Assembly: GCF_014764385.1 (NCBI RefSeq)
Contig: NZ_CP061714.1
Location: 2,851,490-2,915,489 of the forward strand
DNA: 64,000 nt
Origin: Luteimonas sp. MC1825
Lineage (GTDB): Bacteria; Pseudomonadota; Gammaproteobacteria; Xanthomonadales; Xanthomonadaceae
Direction: 5' to 3'
Notes under the pieces: generated by a model
Told to the model about the DNA's origin: nothing
Databases searched by the model: none
The model's input: only the letters and a program-made list of their open reading frames with translations
Shown here: piece by piece, positions 1-10,732 of the stretch
Position numbering within the stretch: the stretch's first letter is position 1
Layout of the letters: each line of letters begins with the position of its first letter
Position numbers and translations under genes: made by a program

Positions 1-1633
1 ACAGGCCAACCCGGCCGTAGTAGCCGGTGTTGCGGCATTCCAGGCAGCCGACCGGGCCGAACGGCGTGCCCTCGGGGATGCGCGCACCCTCGCCGAGCAG
101 CGCGCGCCAGTCGTCCGCAGGCACCTCCGCCGGCGCCTTGCAGTGCGGGCACAGCGTGCGCACCAGGCGCTGCGCCAGCACGCCGTTGAGCGTGGACGCG
201 ATCAGGTAATGCGGCAGGCCGAGGTCGAGCAGGCGCGTGACCGCCGAGGGCGCATCGTTGGTGTGCAGCGTGGACAGCACCAGGTGGCCGGTCAGCGAGG
301 CCTGCACCGCCATCTGCGCGGTGTCGAGGTCGCGGATCTCGCCGATCATGATGATGTCCGGGTCCTGGCGCAGCAGCGTGCGCACGCCCTGCGCGAAGCC
401 CAGGTCGATGGCGTTGTGCACCTGCATCTGGTTGAGCTCGGGCGCGATCATCTCGATCGGGTCCTCGACGGTGCACACGTTGAGGTCCGGCGTGGCGAGG
501 CGCTTGAGCGTCGAGTACAGCGTGGTGGTCTTGCCCGAGCCGGTCGGGCCGGTGACCAGCACGATGCCGTGCGGACGGGTGGTGAGGTCGTTCCAGGCCG
601 CGGCCTCGCCGGCGTCGAAACCCAGCGCCTCGAGCGGCTTGAACGCGGTATCGGGGTCGAAGATGCGCAGCACGCACTTCTCGCCGAACGCGGTGGGCAT
701 GGTGGAGAGGCGCATCTCGACCTCGCGCCCGCCCGGCGAGCGCGTCTTGATGCGCCCGTCCTGCGGGCGCCGGCGCTCGGCCAGGTCCATGCGCCCGAGC
801 ACCTTGACCCGGCTCACCACGCCCACCATCACCGGCGGCGGCAGTTCGAACACCTTGTGCAGCATGCCGTCGATGCGGAACCGCACCTGGCTGGCCTCGC
901 GCCGCGGCTCGAGGTGGATGTCGCTGGCGCGCTGCTCGTAGGCGTACTGCAGCAGCCAGTCGACGATGTGCACCACGTGCTGGTCGTCGGCGTTGACGTC
1001 GCCCGCGCGGCCCAACTCGACCAGCTGCTCGAAGCTCGGCAGCCCGGCGTCGCCACCCTCGCGGTTGTCGCGCGCGCCGCGCACCGAGCGCGTGACGCCG
1101 TGGAACTCCATCGCATAGCGGCCGATGTCGAGCGGGTTGGCGACCACCAGCGAGACTTCGCGGCGCAGCAGGCGTTGCAGGTCCGGCAACCAGGCGGTAT
1201 CCAGCGGCTCGCTGGTCGCGAGCACCGCGTGTGTCGGGGTGACTTCGACGGCAAGGATGCGGTGGCGCCGCGCGTAGGCCTGCGATACCAGCGCCGTGGT
1301 CACCGCCACGTCGACGCGGGTCGGATCGATGCGCAGGTAGGGCAGCCCACACACACCGGCCAGCCACTGCGACAGCCGTTCGAGGCTGAGGTCGGTCCCC
1401 ACCGGCACGCGCGCGGGCAGCTTGAGGTTGGCGAGCAGCACCAGCGGATGGATGCCGTCCAGCGCGCGCGCCTGGCGCGACGCGGTGCGCGCGCGCTCGG
1501 CATCGTTCTCCGCAAGCAGGCCGTCGGCGACCAGCGCGGCAAGCACCGGCTCCAGTGCCAGGCGCCCCTGCGGCAGGCGTGCGGGCGAGGGCGTGGCGGC
1601 GTGTTCGCGAAAGGGAGAAGGCGGCTGCAACAT
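1..1633 (-). CDS. gspE: Type II secretion system ATPase GspE/XpsE (3' end cut by window)
   Basis: Cytoplasmic hexameric ATPase that powers pseudopilus assembly of the type II secretion system. The minus-strand frame reads through without a stop from ATG 1633 to the window edge (544 codons; the C-terminus is missing). It shows Walker [10 protein letters not shown] near residue 362, the Asp/Walker B stretch [14 protein letters not shown], and the zinc tetracysteine as CxxC pairs near residues 494 and 529. The N-terminal region (about residues 25-150) resembles the GspE N1 domain. GspE rather than PilB/PilT is favoured by the CxxC-x30-CxxC arrangement and an N-domain containing [13 protein letters not shown]. 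It is divergent from glyQ with an 87-bp gap. The rest of the gsp cluster, if linked, lies left of the window. Confidence 0.9.
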   Translation of the reverse strand, partial: MLQPPSPFREHAATPSPARLPQGRLALEPVLAALVADGLLAENDAERARTASRQARALDGIHPLVLLANLKLPARVPVGTDLSLERLSQWLAGVCGLPYLRIDPTRVDVAVTTALVSQAYARRHRILAVEVTPTHAVLATSEPLDTAWLPDLQRLLRREVSLVVANPLDIGRYAMEFHGVTRSVRGARDNREGGDAGLPSFEQLVELGRAGDVNADDQHVVHIVDWLLQYAYEQRASDIHLEPRREASQVRFRIDGMLHKVFELPPPVMVGVVSRVKVLGRMDLAERRRPQDGRIKTRSPGGREVEMRLSTMPTAFGEKCVLRIFDPDTAFKPLEALGFDAGEAAAWNDLTTRPHGIVLVTGPTGSGKTTTLYSTLKRLATPDLNVCTVEDPIEMIAPELNQMQVHNAIDLGFAQGVRTLLRQDPDIIMIGEIRDLDTAQMAVQASLTGHLVLSTLHTNDAPSAVTRLLDLGLPHYLIASTLNGVLAQRLVRTLCPHCKAPAEVPADDWRALLGEGARIPEGTPFGPVGCLECRNTGYYGRVGL

Positions 1634-1671
1634 CGCTCCGGCATCCGCATGGGGGCGTGCGGGGGCGCCGC

Positions 1672-1677
1672 TATACT
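1672..1677 (+). promoter_or_regulatory. Likely glyQ -10 box (TATACT)
   Basis: TATACT lies 43 nt before the glyQ ATG in the GC-rich gspE/glyQ divergent gap. No convincing -35 hexamer is visible 17 nt upstream, so only the -10 is supported. Confidence 0.45.
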
Positions 1678-1720
1678 AGCGCGCCCCGCCACGCGGCCTT
1701 TCCACGGGCACCGAACGCGC

Positions 1721-2632
1721 ATGACCGCACCGACCTTCCAGCAGCTGATCCAGCGGCTCAACGAATTCTGGGCCGCGCAGGGCTGCGTGCTGATCCAGCC
1801 GCTCGACCTGGAGGTGGGTGCCGGCACCTTCCATCCCGCGACCTTCCTGCGCTCGCTGGGCCCGGAGCCGTGGAATGCCGCCTACGTGCAGCCCTGCCGC
1901 CGCCCCACCGACGGCCGCTATGGCGAGAATCCCAACCGCCTGCAGCGCTACTACCAGTACCAGGTGGCGATGAAGCCCAGCCCCGACAACATCGTCGAGC
2001 TGTACTTCGACTCGCTGAAGAGCCTGGGCGTGGACCCGCTGGTGCACGACCTGCGCCTGGTCGAGGACAACTGGGAGTCGCCGACGCTGGGTGCCTGGGG
2101 CCTCGGTTGGGAAGTCTGGCTCAACGGCATGGAAGTCACCCAGTTCACCTGGTTCCAGCAGGCGGGTGGCATGGAGTGCCGGCCGGTGCTCGGCGAGATC
2201 ACCTACGGCCTCGAGCGCCTGTGCATGTACCTGCAGAACGTCGACAACGTGTTCGACATCGTGTGGACGCACGGCCCCGACGGCACGCCGGTGACCTACC
2301 GCGATGTGTACCACCAGAACGAAGTCGAGCAGAGCACCTACAACTTCGAACACGCCGACGTCGCCGAGCTGTTCCACCGCTTCGACGCCTGCGAGGCCGA
2401 GGCACTGAAGCTGGTCGCGCTGGACCTGCCGCTGCCGGCCTACGAGCAGGCGATGAAAGCCAGCCACAGCTTCAACATGCTCGACGCGCGCCGCGCGATC
2501 GGCGTCACCGAGCGCCAGCGCTACATCCTGCGCGTGCGCCGGCTGTCGCAGGCGGTGGCCGAGAGCTACCACGCACAGCGCGAGAAGCTGGGCTTCCCGG
2601 ACCTCAAGCAGGCCCCGGCTTCGGCCGCCTGA
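1721..2632 (+). CDS. glyQ: Glycyl-tRNA synthetase alpha subunit
   Basis: Catalytic alpha subunit of the bacterial (alphabeta)2 glycyl-tRNA synthetase, which charges tRNA-Gly in the cytoplasm. The 303-residue product matches the usual family length. It opens with [18 protein letters not shown] and carries the class II signatures [19 protein letters not shown] and [20 protein letters not shown], typical of GlyQ. ATG 1721 is chosen because the conserved N-terminus begins there. The reading frame is open further upstream, but that part is antisense to gspE and low-complexity. glyS follows after 17 nt, so the two subunits are co-transcribed. Confidence 0.97.
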   Translation: MTAPTFQQLIQRLNEFWAAQGCVLIQPLDLEVGAGTFHPATFLRSLGPEPWNAAYVQPCRRPTDGRYGENPNRLQRYYQYQVAMKPSPDNIVELYFDSLKSLGVDPLVHDLRLVEDNWESPTLGAWGLGWEVWLNGMEVTQFTWFQQAGGMECRPVLGEITYGLERLCMYLQNVDNVFDIVWTHGPDGTPVTYRDVYHQNEVEQSTYNFEHADVAELFHRFDACEAEALKLVALDLPLPAYEQAMKASHSFNMLDARRAIGVTERQRYILRVRRLSQAVAESYHAQREKLGFPDLKQAPASAA

Positions 2633-2649
2633 CGCACCAAGGCACAGCA

Positions 2650-4836
2650 ATGACCGATACCGCACCGCTGCTCATCGAACTCGGCACCGACGAACTCCCG
2701 GTCGCCGCACTGCCCGGCCTCGCGCAGGCGTTCCTCGCCGGCGTGCAGGATGCGCTCACGCGCCGCGGCATCGCGTTCACGGCCGGCGCGCGCCCGCTGT
2801 ACTCGCCGCGGCGCATCGCCGCACTGCTCGACGGCGTGGCCGTGCTGCAGCCGGAACAGGCCAGCGAGGTGCCGGGACCGTACCTCAACATCGCGCTCGA
2901 CGCCGACGGCCAGCCGACGCGCGCGTTGCAGGGCTTCGCGCAGAAGGCCGGCGTCGACTGGACCGCGCTCGAGCGCACCAGCGACCAGAAGGGCGAGCGT
3001 TTCGTGCACCGCGCGGTCACGCCCGGCGCGGCCACCCGCGACCTGCTGCCCGCGGTGCTCGCCGACGCCCTCGCCGCGATGCCGATCCCCAAGCCGATGC
3101 GCTGGGGCGCGCATGGCCACGCGTTCGCGCGCCCGGTGCACTGGCTGGTGGTGCTGCTCGGCGACGCGGTGGTGCCCGCCCAGGCCTTCGGCATCGATGC
3201 CGACCGCATGAGCCGCGGCCACCGTTTCATGCATGACCGGCCGGTGTGGATCGGCCAGCCGGGCGACTACGTCGACGCCATGCGCGCGGCCAAAGTGCTG
3301 GTGGACCCGGTGGAGCGCCGCGCGCGCATCGTTGCCGAGGTCGAGGCCGCGGCCACGGCGGCCGGCGGCCGCGCGCGCATCGAGCCCGGCAACCTCGCCG
3401 AGGTGGAATGCCTGGTGGAGTGGCCCAAGGCGGTCGCGTGCTCGTTCGACGCCGGGTTCCTGGCGGTGCCGCATGAGGCGCTGATCGCGACCATGGAAGC
3501 CAACCAGAAGTTCTTTCCGGTGCTCGACGCCGATGGCCGGCTCGGCGAGCACTTCATCGGCATCGCCAACATCGAATCGAAGGACGAGGCCGAGATCCGC
3601 AAGGGATACGAGCGCGTGATCCGCCCGCGCTTCGCCGACGCGCGGTTCTTCTTCGTCGAGGACATGAAGCAGGGCCTGGCGTCGATGAATGCCGGCCTCG
3701 CGGGCGTGACCTTCCAGGCGCGGCTGGGCAGCGTGGCCGACAAGGCCGCGCGCGTGGCGGCGCTGGCGCGCGACATCGCGCGCCCGGTGGGCGTGGATCC
3801 GGATCTGGCGGCACGCGCGGCGCTGCTGTCCAAGGCCGACCTGCAGTCGCGCATGGTCAACGAGTTCCCCGAGCTGCAGGGCATCGCCGGCCGCTACTAC
3901 GCGATGCAGGACGCCTCGCTCGACGACCTCGCGCACGACGATCGCCTCGCGCTCGCGCATGCCATCGACGAGGCCTGGCAGCCGCGCCATGCCGGTGACG
4001 CCATCGCGCCGTCCGCGGCCGGCCGGGTGCTGGCCATCGCCGAGCGCCTCGACACCCTGGCTGGCGGCTTTGCCGCGGGCCTGAAGCCGACCGGCAACAA
4101 GGATCCCTTCGCCCTGCGCCGCGCCGCGCTGGGCCTGGCGCGTACCGTCATCGAAAGCGGGCTGGAGCTCGACCTGCCGGCGCTGGCCGCGCTCGCGGCG
4201 CGCCACGTGGTCGACGGCATGGCGGCGGTCGATGCCGCGCAGCTCGCCGCCAAAGCCGACGCCGGTGGCGACGCGGCCAAGGCCGGCAAACCCGCCGCGC
4301 CACCACCGGCGCCGGACGCGCTGGCCACGGAGCTCTACGACTTCATCCTCGAGCGCCTGCGCGGCTACTACGCCGACCGCGGCGTGCCGCCGCAGCACTT
4401 CGCCGCGGTGGCCGAGCTGCGCCCGGCATCGCTGCGTGACTTCGACCGCCGCATCGCCGCCATCGGCACGTTCGCGGCACTGCCCGAGGCCGAGGCGCTG
4501 GCCGCGGCCAACAAGCGCATCGGCAACATCCTGAAGAAGGCCGAGGGCACCCGCCCCGACCAGGTCGATGCGTCGCTGCTCGCCGAGCCCGCCGAGCGCG
4601 CGCTGGCCGAAGCGGTCGCCGAAGCCGAGGCCGACACCGCGCCAGCACTGGCCACCGGCGACTACGTCGCGGCACTGGAGCGCCTGGCGCGCCTGCGCCC
4701 CCAGGTGGACGCGTTCTTCGACGAGGTGATGGTGAACGTCGACGACACCGCGCTGCGCGACAACCGCCTCGCCCTGCTTGGCCGCCTGTCGGCGCGCCTG
4801 GGCGCGGTGGCCGCGATCGAGCATCTGTCGAGCTGA
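2650..4836 (+). CDS. glyS: Glycyl-tRNA synthetase beta subunit
   Basis: The beta subunit supplies tRNA recognition for the heterotetrameric glycyl-tRNA synthetase. The 728-residue product starts [15 protein letters not shown], the conserved GlyS N-terminus (LLxEIGTEELP type), and contains the family blocks [30 protein letters not shown] and [18 protein letters not shown]. The C-terminal part (about residues 555-720) is the anticodon-binding DALR-like region. A stretch near residues 530-560 ([21 protein letters not shown]) is an Ala/Pro-rich insert that looks like a flexible linker. It follows glyQ by 17 nt in one operon. Confidence 0.97.
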   Translation: MTDTAPLLIELGTDELPVAALPGLAQAFLAGVQDALTRRGIAFTAGARPLYSPRRIAALLDGVAVLQPEQASEVPGPYLNIALDADGQPTRALQGFAQKAGVDWTALERTSDQKGERFVHRAVTPGAATRDLLPAVLADALAAMPIPKPMRWGAHGHAFARPVHWLVVLLGDAVVPAQAFGIDADRMSRGHRFMHDRPVWIGQPGDYVDAMRAAKVLVDPVERRARIVAEVEAAATAAGGRARIEPGNLAEVECLVEWPKAVACSFDAGFLAVPHEALIATMEANQKFFPVLDADGRLGEHFIGIANIESKDEAEIRKGYERVIRPRFADARFFFVEDMKQGLASMNAGLAGVTFQARLGSVADKAARVAALARDIARPVGVDPDLAARAALLSKADLQSRMVNEFPELQGIAGRYYAMQDASLDDLAHDDRLALAHAIDEAWQPRHAGDAIAPSAAGRVLAIAERLDTLAGGFAAGLKPTGNKDPFALRRAALGLARTVIESGLELDLPALAALAARHVVDGMAAVDAAQLAAKADAGGDAAKAGKPAAPPPAPDALATELYDFILERLRGYYADRGVPPQHFAAVAELRPASLRDFDRRIAAIGTFAALPEAEALAAANKRIGNILKKAEGTRPDQVDASLLAEPAERALAEAVAEAEADTAPALATGDYVAALERLARLRPQVDAFFDEVMVNVDDTALRDNRLALLGRLSARLGAVAAIEHLSS

Positions 4837-4874
4837 CGCCCGGCGCCGTTAATCGTGGCTTGACGCCGGACCGG

Positions 4875-4880
4875 TATCCT
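4875..4880 (+). promoter_or_regulatory. -10 box of predicted leaderless tamA transcript
   Basis: TATCCT ends 6 nt before the tamA ATG at 4887, so transcription would start at or next to the A of ATG. No Shine-Dalgarno is present in that gap. Confidence 0.45.
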
Positions 4881-4886
4881 CGCGCG

Positions 4887-6782
4887 ATGCATCCAGCCTC
4901 CCGCGCCGCCATCGCCGTCTTCCTGTTGTCGATCGGCGGCCTTGCGCATGCGGTGAAGGTGTCGTCGGTGGAGATCCGCGGCCTGGACGAGGAGCTCGAG
5001 GACAACGTGCGCACGGCGCTGTCGCTGGGCGGCGCGATCGGCAGCGACGTCACGGCGCGGCGCCTCGGCTACATGCTGCGCGCCGCGGGCGACGAGACGC
5101 GCGAGGCGCTGGAGCCATTCGGTTACTACTCGCCGCGGATCGTGGTGGAACGCGAGCGCGACGGCGCCCGCCGGGTGGTGCTGGATACCGCCGCCCCGCC
5201 CGAAGACGAGGCCGAGAGCGTGGCCACGGTGGCGCGCGAGGTGCGCGCCGGCGATGGGGCCGGCGCGGACAGCCGCGGCCCGGTCGCGGTGGTGATCACC
5301 GTGGAACCGGGCGAGCCGGTGCGCGTGCGCCGCGCCGACATCGCCATCCTTGGCGAGGGCCACGACGACCGCTACCTGGAAGAGGAGCTCGACGCCTTCC
5401 TGCCGCGGGAGGGCTCGATCTTCCACCACCCGACCTACGAATCCAGCAAGACGCGCATCAGCCGCCGCCTCGCCGAGCGCGGCTACTTCGACGCCGACTT
5501 CTCCGCGCGCCGCGTGGAGGTCACCCGCGCCGATCACGCCGCCGACATCGAACTGGTGTGGACCAGCGGCGCGCGCTACGACATGGGCGCGACGCGTTTC
5601 CTGCAGCAGCCCAGGGCGGTGGTGCGCAACGACCTGCTCGAGCGCCTGATGTACTGGAACGAGGGCGACTACTACCACCAGGGCCGCCTCGACCGGCTGC
5701 GCACCTCGCTGGCGCGGCTGGACTACTTCAGCCGCATCGACATCCAGCCGCGCATCGAGGAAGCGGTGGATGGCGCGGTGCCGGTGGACGTGGTGCTCAC
5801 GCCCGCCAAGCGCGACGTGTACACGGCCGGCCTGTCCTACGGCACCGACAGCGGCCCGGGCGTGCGCCTCGGCCTGGAGCGCCGCTACGTCAACGACCGC
5901 GGCCACAAGGCGCTGGCGCAGCTCGACTACGCGCGCAAGCGCAAGACGCTGACCCTGCAGTACCGCATCCCGGCCTTCCTTTGGCTTGACGGCTGGTACA
6001 CCGCCAGCCTGCAGGCCGCCGACGAGCAGACCGACTACATCGACACCCGTCGCGTCGAGTTCGTGGCCAGCCGCAGCGGCCAGTACAACCGCAACCTCAA
6101 CCTGGTCGCCGCGGTGCACGCACTGCGCGAGCGCTGGGCGTACGAATACGAGGACGACAACGATCCCGGCACGCCGGCGCTGTACCGCTACGCCACCTTT
6201 ACCTATCCCTCGCTGCGCGCCAGCTACGTCGACCTCGACGACCCGCTGTTCCCGCGCAGCGGCTACAGCGGCCACCTGCTGCTGCGCGGCGGCGCCGAGG
6301 GCCTCGGCTCGGAGGCGAGCTTCGCCCAGGTGCACGCGCGCGGGCACTGGTACCTGGGGTTCGGCGACCTCGACCGCCTGATCCTGCGCGGCGAGTTCGG
6401 CCAGACGTCGACCAGCGCGCTGGTCGACATGCCGCCGAGCCTGCGCTTCTACGCCGGCGGCGACGGCAGCGTCCGTGGCTACGAATGGCGCGAGGTCGGC
6501 CCGCGCGTGGTCGATGCCGATGACGACAGCTTCGCGCTCGGCGCGCGCCACGTGTTCACCGCGAGCGCGGAATACGAGCACTATTTCCGCGGCAGCTGGG
6601 GCGTGGCCGCGTTCGTCGACGCCGGCAGCGCCTACGACAGCTCACCCGACATCCGCACCGGCGTCGGCATCGGCCTGCGCTGGCGCTCGCCGGTCGGGCC
6701 GCTCCGCCTGGACATCGCACGCGGCCTCGACGATCCGGACTCACCCTTCACCCTGCACCTCAACATCGGCGCGGACCTGTAG
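4887..6782 (+). CDS. tamA: Autotransporter/outer-membrane assembly factor TamA (Omp85 family)
   Basis: Outer-membrane beta-barrel of the TamAB translocation and assembly module, which helps insert autotransporters and moves phospholipid or protein cargo between membranes. The 631-residue product has a signal peptide (MHPASRAAIAVFLLSIGGLAHA) and POTRA-like repeats over about residues 25-260. The C-terminal 16-strand barrel contains GGDGSVRGYEWREVGP (the Omp85 loop-6 VRGY/F motif) and ends in an aromatic-poor LNIGADL strand. ATG 4887 is preferred over an in-frame start at 4860 because the signal peptide begins there. tamB starts 2 nt after the stop, so the pair is one operon. Confidence 0.93.
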   Translation: MHPASRAAIAVFLLSIGGLAHAVKVSSVEIRGLDEELEDNVRTALSLGGAIGSDVTARRLGYMLRAAGDETREALEPFGYYSPRIVVERERDGARRVVLDTAAPPEDEAESVATVAREVRAGDGAGADSRGPVAVVITVEPGEPVRVRRADIAILGEGHDDRYLEEELDAFLPREGSIFHHPTYESSKTRISRRLAERGYFDADFSARRVEVTRADHAADIELVWTSGARYDMGATRFLQQPRAVVRNDLLERLMYWNEGDYYHQGRLDRLRTSLARLDYFSRIDIQPRIEEAVDGAVPVDVVLTPAKRDVYTAGLSYGTDSGPGVRLGLERRYVNDRGHKALAQLDYARKRKTLTLQYRIPAFLWLDGWYTASLQAADEQTDYIDTRRVEFVASRSGQYNRNLNLVAAVHALRERWAYEYEDDNDPGTPALYRYATFTYPSLRASYVDLDDPLFPRSGYSGHLLLRGGAEGLGSEASFAQVHARGHWYLGFGDLDRLILRGEFGQTSTSALVDMPPSLRFYAGGDGSVRGYEWREVGPRVVDADDDSFALGARHVFTASAEYEHYFRGSWGVAAFVDAGSAYDSSPDIRTGVGIGLRWRSPVGPLRLDIARGLDDPDSPFTLHLNIGADL

Positions 6783-6784
6783 CC

Positions 6785-9700
6785 ATGGCGCAGGCACCCG
6801 ACGTGACCGGCGAGGACCGCGAGGCGCGCATCGCCGGACTGCGCGCGCGCCGCCGCGCGCGGATGCGCGTGCTGGCACGGCGCAGTGCAATCGGCACCGC
6901 GGCGCTGGTGGTGCTGCTGCTGGTGGCGGGGTACTGGCTGCTGTCCACGTTCGGCGGCCGTGATTTCCTGCTCGCCCAGGTGGTGGCGCGATTGCCGGCC
7001 GGCACCACGCTCGCCTGGCGCGCGGCCGAGGGCCCGGCATCCGGCCCGCTGACCATGCATGACGTGGTGTTCGAGCAGCTGGTCTGCCCGGACATGGACG
7101 GCGAACAGGTGCCCTACGGCGGCTGCGCTGCGCCACGCGCGCTGCGCTTCAGCGCGCGCCGGGTCACCCTGGACCCCGACATCCGCCCGCTGCTCGGGCG
7201 CCTGCTGCGCCTCGACCGGCTGGAAGTCGAGGACGCGGTGCTGGAACTGCCGCCGGCTGTCGACGAGCCGTTTTCGTTGCCGCAGTGGCCCGAGGTGTTG
7301 CCGCAGGTCAATCCGCCGATCGGACTGCAGGCGGACGCGATCGCGGTCGACGGCTTCCGCGTGCTGCGCGGCGGCGAGGCGCTGGTCGACGTCGCCACGC
7401 TGCGCGGCAGCCTGGATGCACGGCGCGGCGCGCTCAAGCTGGGCGACGTGGTGGTGGAGAGCGACCGCGGCCGCTTCGCCGCCAGCGGCGAGTACGCGCC
7501 GGGCGACGACTACCGCATGGATCTGACCGCGTCCGCGCTGCTGCCGGCACCCGCCGGCCGCACCCGGCCGCGCTTCGGGCTGGTGGCACGCGGCGACGTG
7601 GCGGCGCTCGACATCGCGCTGACCGGACACGCCCCGGCACCGCTGCGCGCGCGCCTCACCCTGCGCGGCGCCGGTGCGCCGCGCTGGTCGCTGGCCGCGG
7701 CCAGCGAGCAGCTCGACCTGGCGCTGCTCACCGGCACCGGCAGCAGCGCCACGCCGCTGTCGTTCGACCTGCGCGCCGACGGTACCGGCGGCTCGGCCAC
7801 GCTGCAGGGGCGGCTGGCGCAGGGCACGCTGCGCGCCGTGCTGCAGCCGTCGCAGTTGCGCCTCGAGGAGCAGGTGCTGGCGTTCGAGCCGCTGGTGCTG
7901 GACGTGTTCGACGGCCGCGTCACCGTTACCGGCCGCGGCGACTTCAAGGACCCGCGGGCGGCGACGTTCCGCTACGCGGTGATCGCGCGCGGCCTGTCGT
8001 GGGCGCCGACACCCGAAGCCGGCGCCAGCGCCGACCCCGCGGCCACCGTGCGCGGCGATGCCGACTTCGGCATCGCCGGGCGCAGCGATGCCTGGGCGCT
8101 GACAGGTACCGCGGCGCTGCAACGCGGCACGCAGTCCGCCGGGCTGGAGCTCAAGGGCCGCGGCGATCACGCCCACCTGCAGCTGCAGACGCTGCGCGCG
8201 AGCATGCCCGGCGGACGCCTCGACGGCACTGGCGACCTGACATGGGCACCGGCACTGGGCTGGACGCTGGACGCCACCCTCGCCGGCTTCGACCCCGGCT
8301 ACTTCATGCCGGCCTTCGACGGCGCCATCGACGGGCGCATCGCCAGCACCGGCACCACCCGCGGCGATGGTGGCCTTGACATCACCGTCGACGCCCGCGA
8401 CCTCGGCGGCCAGCTGCGCGGCCGTCGCCTGGCCGGCAACGCGCGCTTCGCGATGCAGGGCGCGGCGAGCGCCGCCGCCGAGGCACGCTATGAAGGCGAG
8501 GCCGCGCTGACCGTCGGCGCCAGCCGCATCGACGCCAGCGGCCGCCTCACCGACACCATCACCGTCGACGGCGCGCTCAGCCCGCTGCGGCTCGACGACC
8601 TGCTGCCCGGTGCGTCCGGCGAGCTGCGCGGCACGTTCGCCGTCAATGGCGCGCGCACCGCGCCGGACATCCGCGCCGACCTGACCGGTACCGGCCTGCG
8701 CCACGGCGACTACCGCGCCGACCGCCTGCGCCTGCAGGGCCAGCTGCCCTGGCGCGGCGGTGGTGGCGAACTCGCCATCGATGCCGGCGGGCTGCAGGCC
8801 GGCATCGCGTTCGACACCCTCGCGGTGCGCGCGCGCGGCGCGGTCGAAGACCTCGAGCTCGACGCCGAAGCACAGGGCGAGATCGGTCGCATCACGCTGG
8901 CCGGCAGCGCGCAGCGCGCGGGCAGCGGCCAGTGGCGCGGCGCGCTGGCATCGCTGGATGCCGCGCCGGCACGTGGTGCCAGCTGGCGCCTGCAGGCGCC
9001 GGCGACGTTCGCGCAGGCCGGCAGTGGCTGGACGCTGTCGCGCACCTGCCTGGCCTCCACGGCCGGCGGCAACCTGTGCGCCAGCGCCGACTGGCCACGC
9101 CAGGGGCTGGCGGTCAGCGGCGAAGGCCTGCCGCTGGCGCTGGCGCTGCCGTACCTGCCGGAGCAGGACAACGGCCGCCCCTGGGCGCTGGACGGCAACG
9201 TCGACCTCGACGGCCGCCTGCGTCCGGCAGGCCGCGCCTGGCAGGGCCATGTCGACCTCACCTCGGCCAGCGGCGCGCTGCGCACGCGGCCGGGCGCGCG
9301 GCGCAGCGTGCTGTCGTACGAGCGCCTGGCGCTGGCGGCGACGTTCGACGCCAACCGCATCGACGCCACGCTCGGCAGCGCGTTCAACGGCGACGGTCGC
9401 ATCGACGCGCGCCTGCGCACCGGCTGGGACGCCTATGCGCCGCTCGACGGCGAGATCGCGCTGGCCACCAGCGAGCTCACCTGGATGGAACTGTTCTCGC
9501 CCGACATCGTCTCGCCCACCGGCAGGCTGACCGCCGACATCCGCCTCGGCGGCACGCGTGCGCAGCCCGCGCTCGGCGGCCAGGCGGCGCTGAGCGGCTT
9601 CAACGCGGAGCTGCCGGCGCTCGCCATCGCGATCGTCGACGGCAGCGCGCGGCTGGATGCCCTGCCCGACGGCTCGGCGCGCATCACCGGCACGCTCGGC

Positions 9701-10699
9701 ACCGGTGGCAGCGGGCGCCTGGCGATCGACGGCAGCCTCGGCTGGCGGAACGCGGACGCACCGCTGCTGCTGCGCGTGCGCGGCAACGACGTGCTGGTCT
9801 CCGACACACGCGACCTGCGCGCCGTCGCCAGCCCCGACATCGAAGTGCGCTACGCCGCGCGCCAGCCGCTGCGCGTCACCGGCACGGTGACCGTACCCAG
9901 CGCGCACATGGACCTGGAGCGCCTGAGCGACGGCGTCTCCACGTCGCCCGACGTGGTCATCCTCGACCCGGTGGACCCCGGGAAGGGCCCGGCGATGGCG
10001 ATGGAACTCGACCTGTCGCTGGTGATGGGCGACGACGTGACGCTCAACGGCTTCGGCCTCGAAGGCACCCTCGACGGGCGCCTGCGCGTGCGCTCGCGCG
10101 CCGGCCGCGAAATGACCGGCGACGGCATGCTCGAGGTCGGTGGCCGCTACGAGGCCTACGGCCAGGAACTCGACATCACCCGCGGGCGACTGGAGTGGTC
10201 GAACACGCCGGTGGCCGACCCGGTGCTCGACATCCGCGCCGAGCGCCGCGTGGGCGAGGTGACCGCCGGCATCGACGTCGACGGCCGCGCCTCGGCGCCG
10301 CGCGCGCGGGTCTGGACCGATCCCGCCAGCGATGAAGCCGAAGCGCTCGCCTACCTTGCGCTGGGCCGGCCGCTGTCGAGCCTCAGCGGCAGCCAGGCGC
10401 GCGACCTCGACGCCGCCTCCGCCGCCCTCAACGCCGGCGGCAGCCTGCTGGCCTCGCAGCTGGGCAAGCAGATCGGCCTGGACGACGCCGGGGTGATGCA
10501 GTCGCGCGCGCTCGGCGGCAGCGTGCTGGGCGTGGGCAAGCAGCTGTCGCCGCGGCTGTACGTCGGCTTTGGCGTGTCACTGCTCGGCACCGGCCAGGTG
10601 CTGACGCTGAAGTACCTGCTGCGCCGCGGCTTCGACATCGAGATCGAATCGAGCACGCTGGAAAGCCGCGGCTCGATCAACTACCGCCACGAGCGCTGA
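6785..10699 (+). CDS. tamB: Translocation and assembly module protein TamB
   Basis: Very large inner-membrane-anchored periplasmic AsmA/TamB-type protein that bridges to TamA. The 1304-residue length is normal for the family. One transmembrane helix lies near residues 35-58 (AIGTAALVVLLLVAGYWLL), followed by about 1,100 residues of repetitive beta-strand groove sequence. The conserved C-terminal domain holds TRGRLEWSNTPVADPVLDIRAER, DPASDEAEALAYLALGRPL and LSPRLYVGFGVSLLGTGQVLTLKYLL, the usual TamB ending. It begins 2 nt after tamA. The N-terminal cytoplasmic segment is unusually Arg-rich (RARRRARMRVLARR), consistent with a positive-inside anchor. Confidence 0.94.
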   Translation: MAQAPDVTGEDREARIAGLRARRRARMRVLARRSAIGTAALVVLLLVAGYWLLSTFGGRDFLLAQVVARLPAGTTLAWRAAEGPASGPLTMHDVVFEQLVCPDMDGEQVPYGGCAAPRALRFSARRVTLDPDIRPLLGRLLRLDRLEVEDAVLELPPAVDEPFSLPQWPEVLPQVNPPIGLQADAIAVDGFRVLRGGEALVDVATLRGSLDARRGALKLGDVVVESDRGRFAASGEYAPGDDYRMDLTASALLPAPAGRTRPRFGLVARGDVAALDIALTGHAPAPLRARLTLRGAGAPRWSLAAASEQLDLALLTGTGSSATPLSFDLRADGTGGSATLQGRLAQGTLRAVLQPSQLRLEEQVLAFEPLVLDVFDGRVTVTGRGDFKDPRAATFRYAVIARGLSWAPTPEAGASADPAATVRGDADFGIAGRSDAWALTGTAALQRGTQSAGLELKGRGDHAHLQLQTLRASMPGGRLDGTGDLTWAPALGWTLDATLAGFDPGYFMPAFDGAIDGRIASTGTTRGDGGLDITVDARDLGGQLRGRRLAGNARFAMQGAASAAAEARYEGEAALTVGASRIDASGRLTDTITVDGALSPLRLDDLLPGASGELRGTFAVNGARTAPDIRADLTGTGLRHGDYRADRLRLQGQLPWRGGGGELAIDAGGLQAGIAFDTLAVRARGAVEDLELDAEAQGEIGRITLAGSAQRAGSGQWRGALASLDAAPARGASWRLQAPATFAQAGSGWTLSRTCLASTAGGNLCASADWPRQGLAVSGEGLPLALALPYLPEQDNGRPWALDGNVDLDGRLRPAGRAWQGHVDLTSASGALRTRPGARRSVLSYERLALAATFDANRIDATLGSAFNGDGRIDARLRTGWDAYAPLDGEIALATSELTWMELFSPDIVSPTGRLTADIRLGGTRAQPALGGQAALSGFNAELPALAIAIVDGSARLDALPDGSARITGTLGTGGSGRLAIDGSLGWRNADAPLLLRVRGNDVLVSDTRDLRAVASPDIEVRYAARQPLRVTGTVTVPSAHMDLERLSDGVSTSPDVVILDPVDPGKGPAMAMELDLSLVMGDDVTLNGFGLEGTLDGRLRVRSRAGREMTGDGMLEVGGRYEAYGQELDITRGRLEWSNTPVADPVLDIRAERRVGEVTAGIDVDGRASAPRARVWTDPASDEAEALAYLALGRPLSSLSGSQARDLDAASAALNAGGSLLASQLGKQIGLDDAGVMQSRALGGSVLGVGKQLSPRLYVGFGVSLLGTGQVLTLKYLLRRGFDIEIESSTLESRGSINYRHER

Positions 10700-10732
10700 G
10701 GCGAGACCCCGGCGCGACTGCCGCACGCGCGC

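Noticed and set aside
1634..1720. T-box leader upstream of glyQ
   Set aside because: The gap is only 87 bp, has no T-box motif, and proteobacterial glyQS is not T-box controlled.
2566..4824. Long antisense open frame (752 codons) opposite glyS
   Set aside because: Arg/Ala/His-rich shadow typical of high-GC DNA; glyS on the other strand has full family conservation.
6632..9907. 1091-codon open frame opposite tamB
   Set aside because: Shadow of tamB codon bias; low-complexity product with no domain.
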